Origin: Blakeslea trispora
Taxonomy: Eukaryota; Mucoromycota; Mucoromycetes; Mucorales; Choanephoraceae
Direction: 5' to 3'
Length of the DNA: 64,000 bases
Assembly (NCBI GenBank): GCA_025331445.1
Contig: JAIWNE010000025.1
Span: forward strand, 186,001 to 250,000
The notes beneath the pieces are model-generated. The model saw nothing but the letters and a program-made list of their open reading frames with translations. It had not been told where the DNA came from and searched no databases. The position numbers and the translations under genes are program-made. Below, piece after piece: positions 48,401 through 55,867 of this stretch. Each line of letters opens with the position of its first letter. Positions within the stretch are counted from its first letter, which is position 1.

Positions 48401-48461
48401 TTGACGAACGGATTGGTGTTCTGACGCTGAGAGAACGAGTTTTGTTGAGGCCGAGGGCCAC
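45456..48461 (-). CDS. DIRS tyrosine recombinase (long frame overlapping RT frame)
   Basis: The recombinase that integrates the circular DNA copy occupies the C-terminal ~330 codons of this 1001-codon frame (about 45456-46450). It begins around SRFAASTGLNANTKDLMIE, has an N-terminal SAM-like helical domain, then the catalytic domain with box-I Arg in CFLRPSDLARI, a beta-hairpin Lys in APKEKRGHRR, the box-II segment RVSVRSLASSLALRMG and the nucleophile Tyr in EAHYRRE. The usual His of the H-x-x-R motif appears to be Val here. The upstream ~640 codons of the frame lie wholly over the RT frame and are Ser/Pro/Thr/Arg-rich without recognisable domains, so the true start is uncertain; frameshift, splicing or internal initiation are all possible. 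Confidence 0.8.
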   Translation of the reverse strand: MALGLNKTRSLSVRTPIRSSRTLISMPRSSNILLRGRRKVVHVPFRLDNNLQQQLDALRRSRRISNPVPFPSTHNHCRKTNHLLRSDSGPASVSGNSGSPRQTGNRSSAIPSTTNSGILQLYVCNPEEDRRVQTCLQPQGSEQICGVSNLQDGDNPRRISTPTTSRLDDFHRSLRCVSSYPSSPFLTSFSSVHLERNHLSVQDHSLWPFSGPFPLHQVNQASLALGSYPQHSTEHVSGRLDHHLVFGGPGKTSHFLGYGQTSGTGLACQSKEVGPIANSTFGTSRFCPEHGEHDSQSLLQEIEGSMQVDQPGSTEAISAPSGGYELNDANPSSNICHPAGSTVHPLSSSTDDRISLQQKRLGCPCSSASLLHPGITVVEGQYTRVEWPQPDSSDPKPDNLCRCQRHGLGLLCTTGQPAATTSTWLLDTYGSKHVDQLERTTSCLPSFTNVSQLEEHDSADSYGQYHFSLIHQQAGRDEVEIPSSSGNRTLEMVPPKGDSPHSPTRPRSPERNSRLRVSPLLHQEPLADSPVDIPRIGSSLGATLYRPVRRSDDPPPTKVRLLDGGSRIHLDGCADHGLEQAVEPLYESALESDRTMPRKSSSRSCSPGDNHRPILDSSSLVSSTATPECSSSDHSTTELCVDQDPFDTTSFAQPNLETLRVEAIKSRFAASTGLNANTKDLMIESLLADTTTNRSYLPAQRLFVLWAHHHHVAVNTFHSDDLINFLSDLHRRKKYQVATLLLARSAVTRLHVNPNSLSKDGNISKYLNALKALAPPVRIHRPTIDLSPTFRALRMEDPSTMQFAPLQRKLAFLLAFVCFLRPSDLARIPFGSVVVQDNQQLLFDVVAPKEKRGHRRIIKSFAVKPHADPLMCPILTLNALLRYRSQAPSSCTNLFVNTISHASPLAIRTIGIWLKTYVKLSTSDSRVSVRSLASSLALRMGIPKEDVVTMGNWANSQVFEAHYRREHLSQFDFTNSLLSSSTEDIEVDEQFFDAVDTLNSE
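46439..48358 (-). CDS. DIRS reverse transcriptase - RNase H - methyltransferase-like protein
   Basis: About 639 residues if read from the GTG at 48358; the first ATG is at 48337 and the frame is also open a little upstream, so production from gag by frameshift or reinitiation is possible. RT motifs: FVIPKKTGGSRPVFNLKALN, SIDLSDAFLHIP, TTPFGLSVVPFLFTKL and the catalytic YLDD in RLSMYLDDLII. RNase H follows with VDASDTGWG, NWRELQA and RTDNTTSLSYINKQGG. The last ~120 residues (CTDLFADRTTHLLPRYVSW...NKLSNPYMNPPWNLIG) match the Dam-like methyltransferase region found between RNase H and YR in DIRS elements, with an NPPW motif near residue 553. It overlaps the YR frame over its whole length. Confidence 0.92.
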   Translation of the reverse strand: MVGGRLSMFLSGWTTICNNNWMLSVVREGYQIQFHSPPPTTTAGKPIICFDQTQDPLLSQEIAALLDKQAIEVVPYHQQQIPGFYSSMFVIPKKTGGSRPVFNLKALNKYVVCPTFKMETIQDVSRLLQPHDWMTSIDLSDAFLHIPVHPSSRRFLRFIWKGITYQFKTTPFGLSVVPFLFTKLTKPLLLWARTHNIRLSMYLDDLIIISSSEDQAKHHTSLVMGKLQELGWLVNPKKSVLLPTQHLEHLGFVLNTENMTANLSSKKLRDLCRSISQVLRKPFQPPRVVMSLTMRIQAATFAILPARLYTRFLLQLTTESVFNRKDWDVPVHLPPSCTQELQWWKDNIHVWNGRSLIAQTPSQTIYVDASDTGWGCFAPLDNQQPLLAHGYWTPTEANMSINWRELQAAYLALQTFPNLKNMTVLIRTDNTTSLSYINKQGGTKSRSLLLLAIELWKWCLQRGILLIAQHVPGVQNEIADYESRRFFTKNLWQIHPWIFQGLDRLWGPHCTDLFADRTTHLLPRYVSWMADPGSIWMDALTMDWNKLSNPYMNPPWNLIGRCLEKVLRDRVRQVTIIVPYWTQALWYPLLLRLSVAPPIILPPNCVSTKTPSTPHPLHNPTWRLSAWRLSSLGLQPQLA

Positions 48462-49227
48462 TGTTGTTGTTGTTGTAGTTGGAGTGACCGCCCTGACCCA
48501 TGGGCGGACCGTCTCGAAAAAACGGATTGTTCTTTCCTACATTAGGGCGGGAAGAAGATTGACTGCCATTGCGCTTACCACGAGATCCAGCTTCTCGCAT
48601 TGCTTTGTTTGCAGTAGTCTGCTGACTAATTGCTGATTGAAAGGCCTCTGAGGACATCAGATAGTTTTGGTTGCCATTTGATGGGGCTCTAAAGTTAGGG
48701 TTAACTGCCCTAAAAGCAATGTCCGTACGGGAAGAACTGATACTGGCGTTCACATTCAGCATCAACGAACGCAAGTCCTTGATAATCTCAATAAAACGTT
48801 GAGATTGGTCATTGTGTATCTCATTGGTGCAGATTTCACTTGCGAGAATATCCAGAGGGCGGAACGCACCCGATAAGAGATATTGTATGTGCTTAAGAGT
48901 GGCATCCTCTTTTGCTTGAGAGGTGTTCAGACGATGCTTTGCTTCTGGCATTGTGAGAGGTGGCTGATAATTCAATTGCCTAATTGGTGGATATTTGTCG
49001 ATCAAATCGCCACGTGCTTCGTCAGACAAGACTTCAGTGTTAAACAAGTCACGATCCAGTGAAAACTGGTCCTGAACTAAGAGGTCAGGTGTCCAATCGA
49101 AGCGAGGACGTCTGCCAAAAGAATGAAGGTGGCTTTGAGGTTCATCCTGTGCTACCAATTGTCGAATAAGGTTTTGAGTTTCGAGTAATTGCTGACGCAT
49201 TTGTTGCATTTCCTCGTCTGAAGTCAT
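48370..49227 (-). CDS. DIRS gag-like protein
   Basis: A 285-residue protein encoded first in the element, starting with ATG at 49227, about 55 bases inside the right inverted repeat. The N-terminal half includes a helical MQQMRQQLLETQNLIRQLVAQ segment and a conserved-looking PPIRQLNYQPPLTMPEAKHRLNTSQAKEDATLKHIQYLLSGAFRPLDILA region typical of DIRS gag proteins. The C-terminal third is Asn/Gln/Gly/Arg-rich (SNYNNNNSGPRPQQNS, nucleic-acid-binding type) without a zinc knuckle. Its stop lies 12 bases before the 5' limit of the RT frame as defined here. Confidence 0.82.
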   Translation of the reverse strand: MTSDEEMQQMRQQLLETQNLIRQLVAQDEPQSHLHSFGRRPRFDWTPDLLVQDQFSLDRDLFNTEVLSDEARGDLIDKYPPIRQLNYQPPLTMPEAKHRLNTSQAKEDATLKHIQYLLSGAFRPLDILASEICTNEIHNDQSQRFIEIIKDLRSLMLNVNASISSSRTDIAFRAVNPNFRAPSNGNQNYLMSSEAFQSAISQQTTANKAMREAGSRGKRNGSQSSSRPNVGKNNPFFRDGPPMGQGGHSNYNNNNSGPRPQQNSFSQRQNTNPFVKNTHFNAKKQ

Positions 49228-49281
49228 TATAACTTATGGAATTCTACAATCTAAGCGGTAATGACCAGGCGAGCGAAAAAG

Positions 49282-49387
49282 AAGATCAAAAATACAACAA
49301 TAGACTTAGAATAGAATTTAAAACTTTTCGCTGACATTAAAAATAAAAGAAGATTAAGCACAGATTACACAGTCTTATTTTGTATTC
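49282..49387 (-). repeat. Right inverted terminal repeat of the DIRS element
   Basis: Reverse complement of 45200-45305. The outer extension 49388-49429 is matched in the internal complementary region. Confidence 0.92.
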
Positions 49388-49449
49388 GTAGTCTCAACAA
49401 ATTCTGAGAGAACTTGTTTCGACACTCAGAATGGACAATAGCGGATTTT

Positions 49450-49463
49450 AAGAATCATTTGGC
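49450..49463 (+). repeat. Left target-site duplication of the LINE
   Basis: The 14 bases AAGAATCATTTGGC recur at 54764-54777 directly after the LINE poly(A). The first one or two A residues are ambiguous because they merge with the poly(A) at the other end. Confidence 0.9.
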
Positions 49464-50786
49464 ATGGCTCTTTCACTCAAAAAACAGACCAGTACCTTGG
49501 CACCCTCTAACACAGGGCGCCGACAAGTTGATCACCCTGCAAAGACTTGGTCACAAGTTGCGGCACGCAATATCGTGTCTTGGCGAACGCCTACGACACC
49601 TGCACCCTCGAACCACGCCCCCACTCCCACCTCCTCTCAACAGTCTCAGTGGGCATCTTCTTTAGATGTTACCTTTACTAGCACGATCACGCCCTACATA
49701 GTAGGTCTGGAGAAGGATAGTGTCCTGATCGACATCACGCAAGTTCGAGATGTCAATAAACTGAAACAGTTCTTGGGATCGCAAAACAACGACAACACCT
49801 ATCATTTTTTCGGTACTTTGTTAATTGAACGCAAGTACCTACAACGTCGTTTTATCGAGACTTGTTGGGACATGGAGTCCCCCGTGTGTAAAACTCTCTT
49901 GGGAGAGGGGCTTACCATGGACGACCATACAGTCATCAGGGGTTACCGCAGCCTTCCTGCGGATGCCAAGATCGCCCGCGTCAAAGTGGAGCGCCTACCT
50001 TTGATCCACCCTCTACGTTTACGAGAACAAATGGTTGAACGCTTCTCTCACTTTGGAGAAGTTTTGGATGCAGGCCTCCATATGGATGGCAATGTTTTTT
50101 ATGGGCAGGGCTACGTAGTCCTTAACCTCAATAAACCACATGTTACAGAACCTCAAACACTTAGTCGCATTATAGATTGGGGAGATAAGGACAGGGATTT
50201 ACTTCTTACTTGGGATGAAATGCCCCCCTTCTGTCGTTTCTGTCAGAAGTATGATCACTGTCGTGCAGACTGTGATGCTTTACGTAATAGTCGCCAGTGT
50301 TTCAACTGTAATGAGAGGGGTCATATCAGTCGCGACTGCCCACGTCGTAGTCATGGGCTTGCTCACCCACCCAACAAGCGTGTTGTTGTCGGCCAGGCAA
50401 AGCTTGATTTACCTCGTCCTAAGGTTACGGCAGAGACGAAAGAGACGTCTTCATCAGCCAGAACCTCTTCATTTAAGCGACGTCAGCCTGCGGTTACTGT
50501 CAGCCCAGCTCCTTCCCTTGCTGAATTAACCAACCAAGGCCAGAGACGAGTGGGAGAAGCCGCAAAAATCATAGAAGAAGATCACGATGGCATGGAAGTA
50601 GACATTGAAGGTAGCGATGATGAGGCGACCTCGGTCACCATGTTTGAACAACAACACTCCAGTGAGGCCACATATCGGATGGATGAGGGTGATAGAATGA
50701 ATGAGGTCACTTTAGGACATGATGGCTCTTCTAGTAGTCAGCCCGGTAATACCCAGCCGGGTTCCAATCTACCTCACCATCTTTAA
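49464..50786 (+). CDS. LINE ORF1 protein with CCHC zinc knuckles
   Basis: A 440-residue nucleic-acid-binding protein. An RRM-like central region (DAKIARVKVERLPLIHPLRLREQMVERFSHFGEVLDAGLHMDG) is followed by two Cys/His clusters: CRFCQKYDHCRADC, then a canonical knuckle CFNCNERGHISRDC. The C-terminus is acidic (EEDHDGMEVDIEGSDDEA) and ends in a Ser/Gln/Pro tail. In LINEs of this class ORF1 coats the element RNA and acts as chaperone. The ATG at 49464 is the first base of the element; an alternative upstream frame start at 49414 belongs to flanking DNA in a different frame. Confidence 0.9.
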   Translation: MALSLKKQTSTLAPSNTGRRQVDHPAKTWSQVAARNIVSWRTPTTPAPSNHAPTPTSSQQSQWASSLDVTFTSTITPYIVGLEKDSVLIDITQVRDVNKLKQFLGSQNNDNTYHFFGTLLIERKYLQRRFIETCWDMESPVCKTLLGEGLTMDDHTVIRGYRSLPADAKIARVKVERLPLIHPLRLREQMVERFSHFGEVLDAGLHMDGNVFYGQGYVVLNLNKPHVTEPQTLSRIIDWGDKDRDLLLTWDEMPPFCRFCQKYDHCRADCDALRNSRQCFNCNERGHISRDCPRRSHGLAHPPNKRVVVGQAKLDLPRPKVTAETKETSSSARTSSFKRRQPAVTVSPAPSLAELTNQGQRRVGEAAKIIEEDHDGMEVDIEGSDDEATSVTMFEQQHSSEATYRMDEGDRMNEVTLGHDGSSSSQPGNTQPGSNLPHHL

Positions 50787-50788
50787 TT

Positions 50789-53700
50789 ATGAGTCAACAT
50801 CAAATACATATTGCCACGCTCAATTGCCGTGGCCTAGTCAAAACAAATGACTCTACCAAACGCTCCTTATTTTTCCGCTTCCTACGCTCCACTCAGACCG
50901 ACATATTCTGTTTTCAAGAAACTCACGCCAAAACTGCCTCATCCAAATCCACATTAGATATGATGCTCCAATCCCATTCCAGTCTATGGAATGAGCATTG
51001 TGGCATCGTCTCTTTCAACCCTTTGTATATAGTTCAACCACATGGGGCCATCGTTGCCTCAGACGCCAGATTTATCCTCGCCGCTGTCGGCAACACGAAT
51101 AATCCAACTTCACCCCTTATGCACATCCTCAACATCTACGCTCCTGCTACGAGACAGGCTCGCCTCGCTTTCTTCCGCGATCTAGCATCCAACCTCTCTC
51201 TCATGTCTTTTCTCCATTCCTTAACCGCCCCAATTATCATTGTGGGGGATTTCAACTATGATTTGCACCAACAAAACACTATCGATTCTTCCTGGTCTAA
51301 CCTGCTCTCAGGAGCTTTCCATGATTGTTTTGATCATATGCGCTTGCCCACCTTTGTTAGCACCACAGGAAGTCGGAGTCTCCTCGACTACATATTCTGC
51401 TCTTCCACCTTCTCCGATAATGTAGTTTCGATGTCACACTCCTTTGTCAACTATAGCTGGACAGACCATGCCCTGCTTTCGATATCCTACCGCATCTCTT
51501 GTGAGACTATGGGTAAGGGATCCTGGAAGGGTAATCCCTTCCTGGCAAAACTTCCTTCTTACCGGGAGGGCCTGACGTCTCACATACAAAACTATGTGCA
51601 ATCGGAACGTTTGCTTGACCCGCACCAGCAGAGATCGACACAGACGATTTGGGATCAACTCAAAGCTCAGGTCAAACAATACACTCGCTCATTTCAACTT
51701 GATAGACTTAACTGGCAAAAGAAATCTCTCAAACGCCTGCAGTCTAAACGCAATCGTATTCTTCGGGATTACAAAAACACCGCCGTCCTATCCTCTCTGT
51801 TACCCACGGTCGAGGCCCTTATTGGCGATCTGCAATCGGAAATAGCGTCCATTGATCAACTCAAGGCAGGCAAGTCATGGAGAGAAAACGGAGAGAAATC
51901 CGCAGGGTATCTCAAGAGGATAGCCTCCTCACGAGCTACTCAACGCATGATCCTGGCTTTGCATGATCCTCAAACTGAGGAATTGGTCACCACTACTGAG
52001 CAGAAGACGAGAGTTATGGTCGACTTTTACAATTCTCTCTACCACCCTGACCGCATCCACTTCAACGATGTTAACGCATTGCTCGATTCGGTACGCAGCC
52101 GATTAAGACCTGAGCAGGCTAGCGACCTCATGCAGCCATTCACCTGGGAGGAGATCCTGGGTGCTAGTCAGCGTTCTCCTCGAAAGAGTAGCCCTGGTAG
52201 TGACGGTTTACCATATGAGATCCTGGGTGTTCTGATCCGAATCCCTTGTCTTCGGGACCTCATCCTGCGTGTCTACAACGACGCTTTAACGGAATCCCTG
52301 TTTCCTGACTCATGGCTCCTTTCCCTGATGACCTTGCTGCCTAAGAAGGGGGATTTGAGTAGAGCCGGTAACTATCGTCCTATCCAGCTTGTGAATGCTG
52401 ACAACAAGATTTTCACCCGGATCATCAATCAGCGCATCCTATCTGCTTCTTCCTCGTTGATTAACCCACACCAGCTTGGATTTATGCCTGGCAGATATAT
52501 TGCTGAACATGGACTTTTGACACAAATGATGATGGAGAACGCAGCTCACAATCACATCGCCAATGCGGCGGACTTAGGGCTACTTTTGGATCAGGAGAAG
52601 GCCTATGATCGGGTTAACTTGGACTACCTATCCATGGTACTTCGCCTTTTTGGCTTTCCTGCTCCTCTAGTCGACTGTCTTACTTTCCTCTTTCGCGAAA
52701 ACCAGATTCGAATCAGTTTGAACGGCTGGCTCTCTTCAGACTTGGTGCTCAAACGCCGCGGCCTGAAGCAAGGCGACCCTATTTCCTGCATCTTGTATAA
52801 TTTTGCTCTTGAACCCTTACTTCAAACTATCCTATCCGATAGCCAGTTTTCGGGTTACCAATTCCAGACTAACCATTCCAGTTCTCTGCCTGCTCCTCCA
52901 GCCGTGAAGCTCCTTAGTTATGCAGATGACACTTTGGTCTTCTTACGCGATCCGCAGGACCTCCTTCGTCTTCGAACCCATTTGGATTCCTACTGCCGAG
53001 CGTCTAATGCAAAAATCAACTTTAGTAAGGTTCGAGCTATCTCACTCTCTGGACGCAATCTTAACGACCAGTGGCTGCCTCACTTAGACAATTTGGGCAT
53101 TCATAAGATCTGGAATTCGTCTGACACAGATCCTGTCATTTATCTTGGGTATCCACTGATCCAATCTATCGCCCAGCGCGACACTTTTTTCTCGTCCTTT
53201 ATTGGATCTCTCAAAACCGTTACCGCCTCGCACGCTAGTCGCAATCTGTCCGTTTTAGGCCGCGCTACTGTGGCTAATGCCCTGATCTTGTCCAAGTGCT
53301 GGTACATCTTAAGCGTCACACCCATCACGAAGGCTATTTTGCTCTCCATCCAATCGGTTGTCAGCTCATTTGTCAGCCGTGGCATCTTTCCCCGTCTCAG
53401 CTGGGTAAGCATGACTGCTCCTCGGAAGCATGGGGGTCTTGGAATTATTGATATTACTACCCAACAAGCTGCACTCTTTTTCCGATGGCTACACCCTCTC
53501 CTCCATCCAAATGCAGAACGACGCTTGGTCCACTGTCGTCAACTGTTACAGAGGGATAACCTGTTGATCCCATTGCTCTTCTCTGCTGCTCGGCCTTCGT
53601 CTTTCCGTCTTTTGGCTAGCAATACCGTCTCCATGATTTGCAGCTCGATGGACCGCATTCCCAGGAGCTCCTACACGTATATGCCAAGTTCCATTGACTG

Positions 53701-54619
53701 CTTGCTCTTGCCTTTGCCTGCTATTATCCATCCATCAAGCTCTTTCATTCTGTCCAAGAAGCTGAAAAATAGCCCTGTCTCCGCTATTTACGCCTACCAT
53801 CCTCACGGACATTTTTTGGGCCCCCTCCCTGAGTCTGATCTTCCTCTGCCACTTGTGCGAGTTATACGCAAATTTCACCGAGCCGTTACGGCTGGTCAAT
53901 GCCGTCTTGAACCTTTCTTTGTCCAATGTCTCTCTCCCACTTCTCTCAGCTTGTACAATCCTGCCTACTTACCTGCTATTCAGCGCTCCACTGGATTTCA
54001 GACTTTCATCCATGCATTGCGGTTGCCCATCTCTGATCCCTCTTTCACTTCCTTTTCTGTGGCTCGCCTCCACTTCAAAGCGGCAGTTTCGAAAGCAGCC
54101 ACACAACATTTTGCTGCACAATCTTTGGGTTCAGCTTCCGCATGGCTTGCATTCTGGCGTCTTGCTCTGACCAGCGTCCAACGCAATGCAACATACCGCT
54201 TCATTGTCGGCAAAATTCCCACTCGCCTGCTCCTGCATCGCCTTGCTCTCCCCAGTATTGCGGACCCTCTTTGTGTCTCCTGTCAAGAGGAAGAAACCCT
54301 CTATCATTTTTTCTTCCGATGCCCACAAAAATTCATCTATTGGGATGCGGTTATCCGTGAATTTCTTTGGCCCAGCACCACCATTGACATCATTGCTGCT
54401 GCCTACAAATCCCTGAATTTCAACTCCATTTCTACTCGGCCTTCTTGCCCTCTTCCACCTGAATTACTTTTGCCAATTGTTCTCTCAGAGCTGTGGAAGG
54501 CCCATTGGGCTCACGTCCACCAACGACTTCCTTTCCTCGCGGAAATGGTCTTCAGGCAGACTCTCTGGAGGGTACATCGCCATGCTGCCGAAGATTCATC
54601 GCTGCTCAACAACACTTAG
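50789..54619 (+). CDS. LINE ORF2: endonuclease - reverse transcriptase
   Basis: A 1276-residue polyprotein. N-terminal AP-endonuclease-like domain (about residues 1-235): IATLNCRGL, FCFQETHA with the catalytic Glu, IIVGDFNYDL, and TDHALLSI in place of the usual SDH. Reverse transcriptase (about 440-760): LPKKGDLSRAGNYRPIQL, GFMPGRYIAEHGLLTQMMM, LLLDQEKAYDRVN, RRGLKQGDPISCILYNFALEPLL and catalytic SYADDTLVF. Near the C-terminus CVSCQEEETLYHFFFRC is a zf-RVT-type zinc motif. No RNase H domain is evident. ORF2 begins 2 bases after the ORF1 stop (TAA-TT-ATG), which suggests termination-reinitiation. All catalytic residues seen are intact, so the copy may be active. Confidence 0.94.
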   Translation: MSQHQIHIATLNCRGLVKTNDSTKRSLFFRFLRSTQTDIFCFQETHAKTASSKSTLDMMLQSHSSLWNEHCGIVSFNPLYIVQPHGAIVASDARFILAAVGNTNNPTSPLMHILNIYAPATRQARLAFFRDLASNLSLMSFLHSLTAPIIIVGDFNYDLHQQNTIDSSWSNLLSGAFHDCFDHMRLPTFVSTTGSRSLLDYIFCSSTFSDNVVSMSHSFVNYSWTDHALLSISYRISCETMGKGSWKGNPFLAKLPSYREGLTSHIQNYVQSERLLDPHQQRSTQTIWDQLKAQVKQYTRSFQLDRLNWQKKSLKRLQSKRNRILRDYKNTAVLSSLLPTVEALIGDLQSEIASIDQLKAGKSWRENGEKSAGYLKRIASSRATQRMILALHDPQTEELVTTTEQKTRVMVDFYNSLYHPDRIHFNDVNALLDSVRSRLRPEQASDLMQPFTWEEILGASQRSPRKSSPGSDGLPYEILGVLIRIPCLRDLILRVYNDALTESLFPDSWLLSLMTLLPKKGDLSRAGNYRPIQLVNADNKIFTRIINQRILSASSSLINPHQLGFMPGRYIAEHGLLTQMMMENAAHNHIANAADLGLLLDQEKAYDRVNLDYLSMVLRLFGFPAPLVDCLTFLFRENQIRISLNGWLSSDLVLKRRGLKQGDPISCILYNFALEPLLQTILSDSQFSGYQFQTNHSSSLPAPPAVKLLSYADDTLVFLRDPQDLLRLRTHLDSYCRASNAKINFSKVRAISLSGRNLNDQWLPHLDNLGIHKIWNSSDTDPVIYLGYPLIQSIAQRDTFFSSFIGSLKTVTASHASRNLSVLGRATVANALILSKCWYILSVTPITKAILLSIQSVVSSFVSRGIFPRLSWVSMTAPRKHGGLGIIDITTQQAALFFRWLHPLLHPNAERRLVHCRQLLQRDNLLIPLLFSAARPSSFRLLASNTVSMICSSMDRIPRSSYTYMPSSIDCLLLPLPAIIHPSSSFILSKKLKNSPVSAIYAYHPHGHFLGPLPESDLPLPLVRVIRKFHRAVTAGQCRLEPFFVQCLSPTSLSLYNPAYLPAIQRSTGFQTFIHALRLPISDPSFTSFSVARLHFKAAVSKAATQHFAAQSLGSASAWLAFWRLALTSVQRNATYRFIVGKIPTRLLLHRLALPSIADPLCVSCQEEETLYHFFFRCPQKFIYWDAVIREFLWPSTTIDIIAAAYKSLNFNSISTRPSCPLPPELLLPIVLSELWKAHWAHVHQRLPFLAEMVFRQTLWRVHRHAAEDSSLLNNT

Positions 54620-54752
54620 TTTAACGTTAAATTTCTCTTATTGGTTAAAGTTTTTTTACCGATTATTATATTCTTAAAATAAATCATTGTCGAGCACCTC
54701 TATGTTGCAGCCCAATTAGGCTACATCATACGTGCGGCAAATAAAATCATTT

Positions 54753-54765
54753 AAAAAAAAAAAAA
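54753..54765 (+). other. Poly(A) tail of the LINE
   Basis: Thirteen A residues end the element, preceded by AATAAA-containing sequence (AAATAAAATCATTT). The last two merge with the target-site duplication. Confidence 0.9.
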
Positions 54766-54777
54766 GAATCATTTGGC
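54764..54777 (+). repeat. Right target-site duplication of the LINE
   Basis: Repeats 49450-49463 exactly (AAGAATCATTTGGC). Confidence 0.9.
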
Positions 54778-55218
54778 GGTTTCCAAAAACACCTCCAATC
54801 AGTGGCTTTCAAAATGTAAAAGAGTGCAAACAGAATTTCCAAATAGACTTTCACATTTCAAAAGGCGTTTCTTTTGCTCTGAATATATTTAAATGAGTAA
54901 CACACACAAGCTTTTTATTAAAGACAATCAGGACGGAATAGATACGGAAGGATGTTATGGAGGAATTATTACGAAAGACGGTGCATAAGCAATGGACTAC
55001 TTTGTTTAAGAAGGAAGAGAATTCAATCTTCGAAGCTTGACTAGTCTAAGTGAATATAAAGAATGTCACCCTGCTTCCCGTTGAGCTTCATGTCGAAGAC
55101 CAGAATTCGAAAAGCAAAATGCTACTTGTTATCGAAAAAGCCAGCAAAACTATTTCTAAAAAAGTCGGCAATGCTAGAAACTACGCGACTTACACGGACA
55201 ATCAGAAAACGTTATTAC
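54778..55218. other. Spacer between LINE and RT relic
   Basis: No intact gene. Part of it (about 55030-55218) may be decayed sequence downstream of the RT relic, but no motif can be recognised. Confidence 0.35.
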
Positions 55219-55867
55219 TCACTCTATGAGACTTTTCATTTCATTTTTTGACTTTCCCAACAGGCAAATGTCGCCGAGATAGTATACTAACCGAATGCCT
55301 TCTCTTTCTAGAGGTTCGATGATATATTTCATAATCTTTGAAAACACTCTGGGTGCCACACTTAGGCCGAAGGCTAGAGATTTGTAGTGGTATACTGTTC
55401 CTTGATTTTTGAAATTTAGAAAGTCTTGAGAGTCTAGGTGTATTGGAATGACCACAGAAGCATCTTTTAGGTCTAACTTGCACATGTAGCCGCCCTTTTC
55501 GGCAATTTCTCTCAGTACTGGTACATCTTCCATCTTGAAGTGTTCCACCTGCAAGAAGCTGTTGAGCTTTTGGCAATCTAATATGGGTCGTCTCTTTGTT
55601 TGTTCCTGTAAGAGGAAGAAATTTGATAGGTAACTTTTGTTTTGTGAGGGGGATATTTCGATCATGCCTCCTTTTATAAATGTTTCGATTGCTAAGTTCT
55701 TGTGGAGTTGGTCTTCTGTTGATATGTGTTTGTCTTTCAATTTCAAGGGTATTGGTTGTTGAGCAAATTGTATCTTGTAACCCTTTCGAATGACTGAGAT
55801 TGGCCAAGTGTGAGTTGTAGTTCTTTCCCCACAAGATAGTATCCTTCCAGGAGGGCGACTTCCACAT
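55219..55867 (-). pseudogene. Degenerate reverse-transcriptase fragment of a DIRS-like element
   Basis: A minus-strand frame ending at 55219 reads through RT motifs of the DIRS/PAT type: ISVIRKGYKIQFAQQPIP, KSYLSNFFLLQEQTKRRPILDCQKLN, MCKLDLKDASVVIPIHLDSQ, LAFGLSVAPRVFSKIMKYI and YYLGDICLLG. The catalytic YLDD has become YLGD, which should abolish polymerase activity, and the A-F/Y-F-H-I-P box is altered. RNase H and recombinase parts are missing. Sequence differs strongly from the intact DIRS RT next door, so it is an older remnant of a different family. No terminal repeats were found. Confidence 0.82.

Larger units (their letters stand above)
45180..49432 (-). mobile_element. Complete DIRS-type tyrosine-recombinase retroelement
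   Basis: A 4.25-kb element with all DIRS hallmarks: inverted terminal repeats of 106 bp (45200-45305 and 49282-49387) identical by eye, unequal terminal extensions, and an internal complementary region (45339-45458) that matches the two outer ends joined together. Three minus-strand frames encode gag, RT/RNase H/methyltransferase-like and tyrosine recombinase. There is no target-site duplication. A shared AAT occurs at both ends (45180-45182 and 49430-49432) and at the joint in the internal region, consistent with site-specific insertion of a circular intermediate. Identical repeats and uninterrupted frames suggest recent activity. Inserted in the 5' flank of the coiled-coil gene. Confidence 0.93.
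49464..54763 (+). mobile_element. Structurally complete L1-like non-LTR retrotransposon (LINE)
   Basis: A 5.3-kb element flanked by a 14-bp target-site duplication and ending in a run of about 13 A. It holds two uninterrupted frames: ORF1 (zinc knuckles) and ORF2 (AP endonuclease, reverse transcriptase, C-terminal zinc-binding motif). Its first base after the duplication is the A of the ORF1 ATG, so this copy has no 5'-UTR. The RT has LLDQEKAYDRVN and SYADDTLVF, and a C-x2-C-x6-H-x4-C motif near the C-terminus, an arrangement typical of the L1/Tx1 group. GC content is visibly higher than the surrounding sequence. It starts 31 bases beyond the end of the DIRS element. Confidence 0.93.

Noticed and set aside
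48461..48636. Plus-strand frame at 48220-48636
   Set aside because: Antisense to the gag and RT frames; no recognisable domain.
49414..49665. ATG at 49414 as alternative LINE ORF1 start
   Set aside because: Lies in flanking DNA before the target-site duplication and is in another frame.
55241..55867. 208-codon minus-strand frame starting at 55867
   Set aside because: Alternate-frame shadow of the RT relic; the RT motifs are in the other frame.
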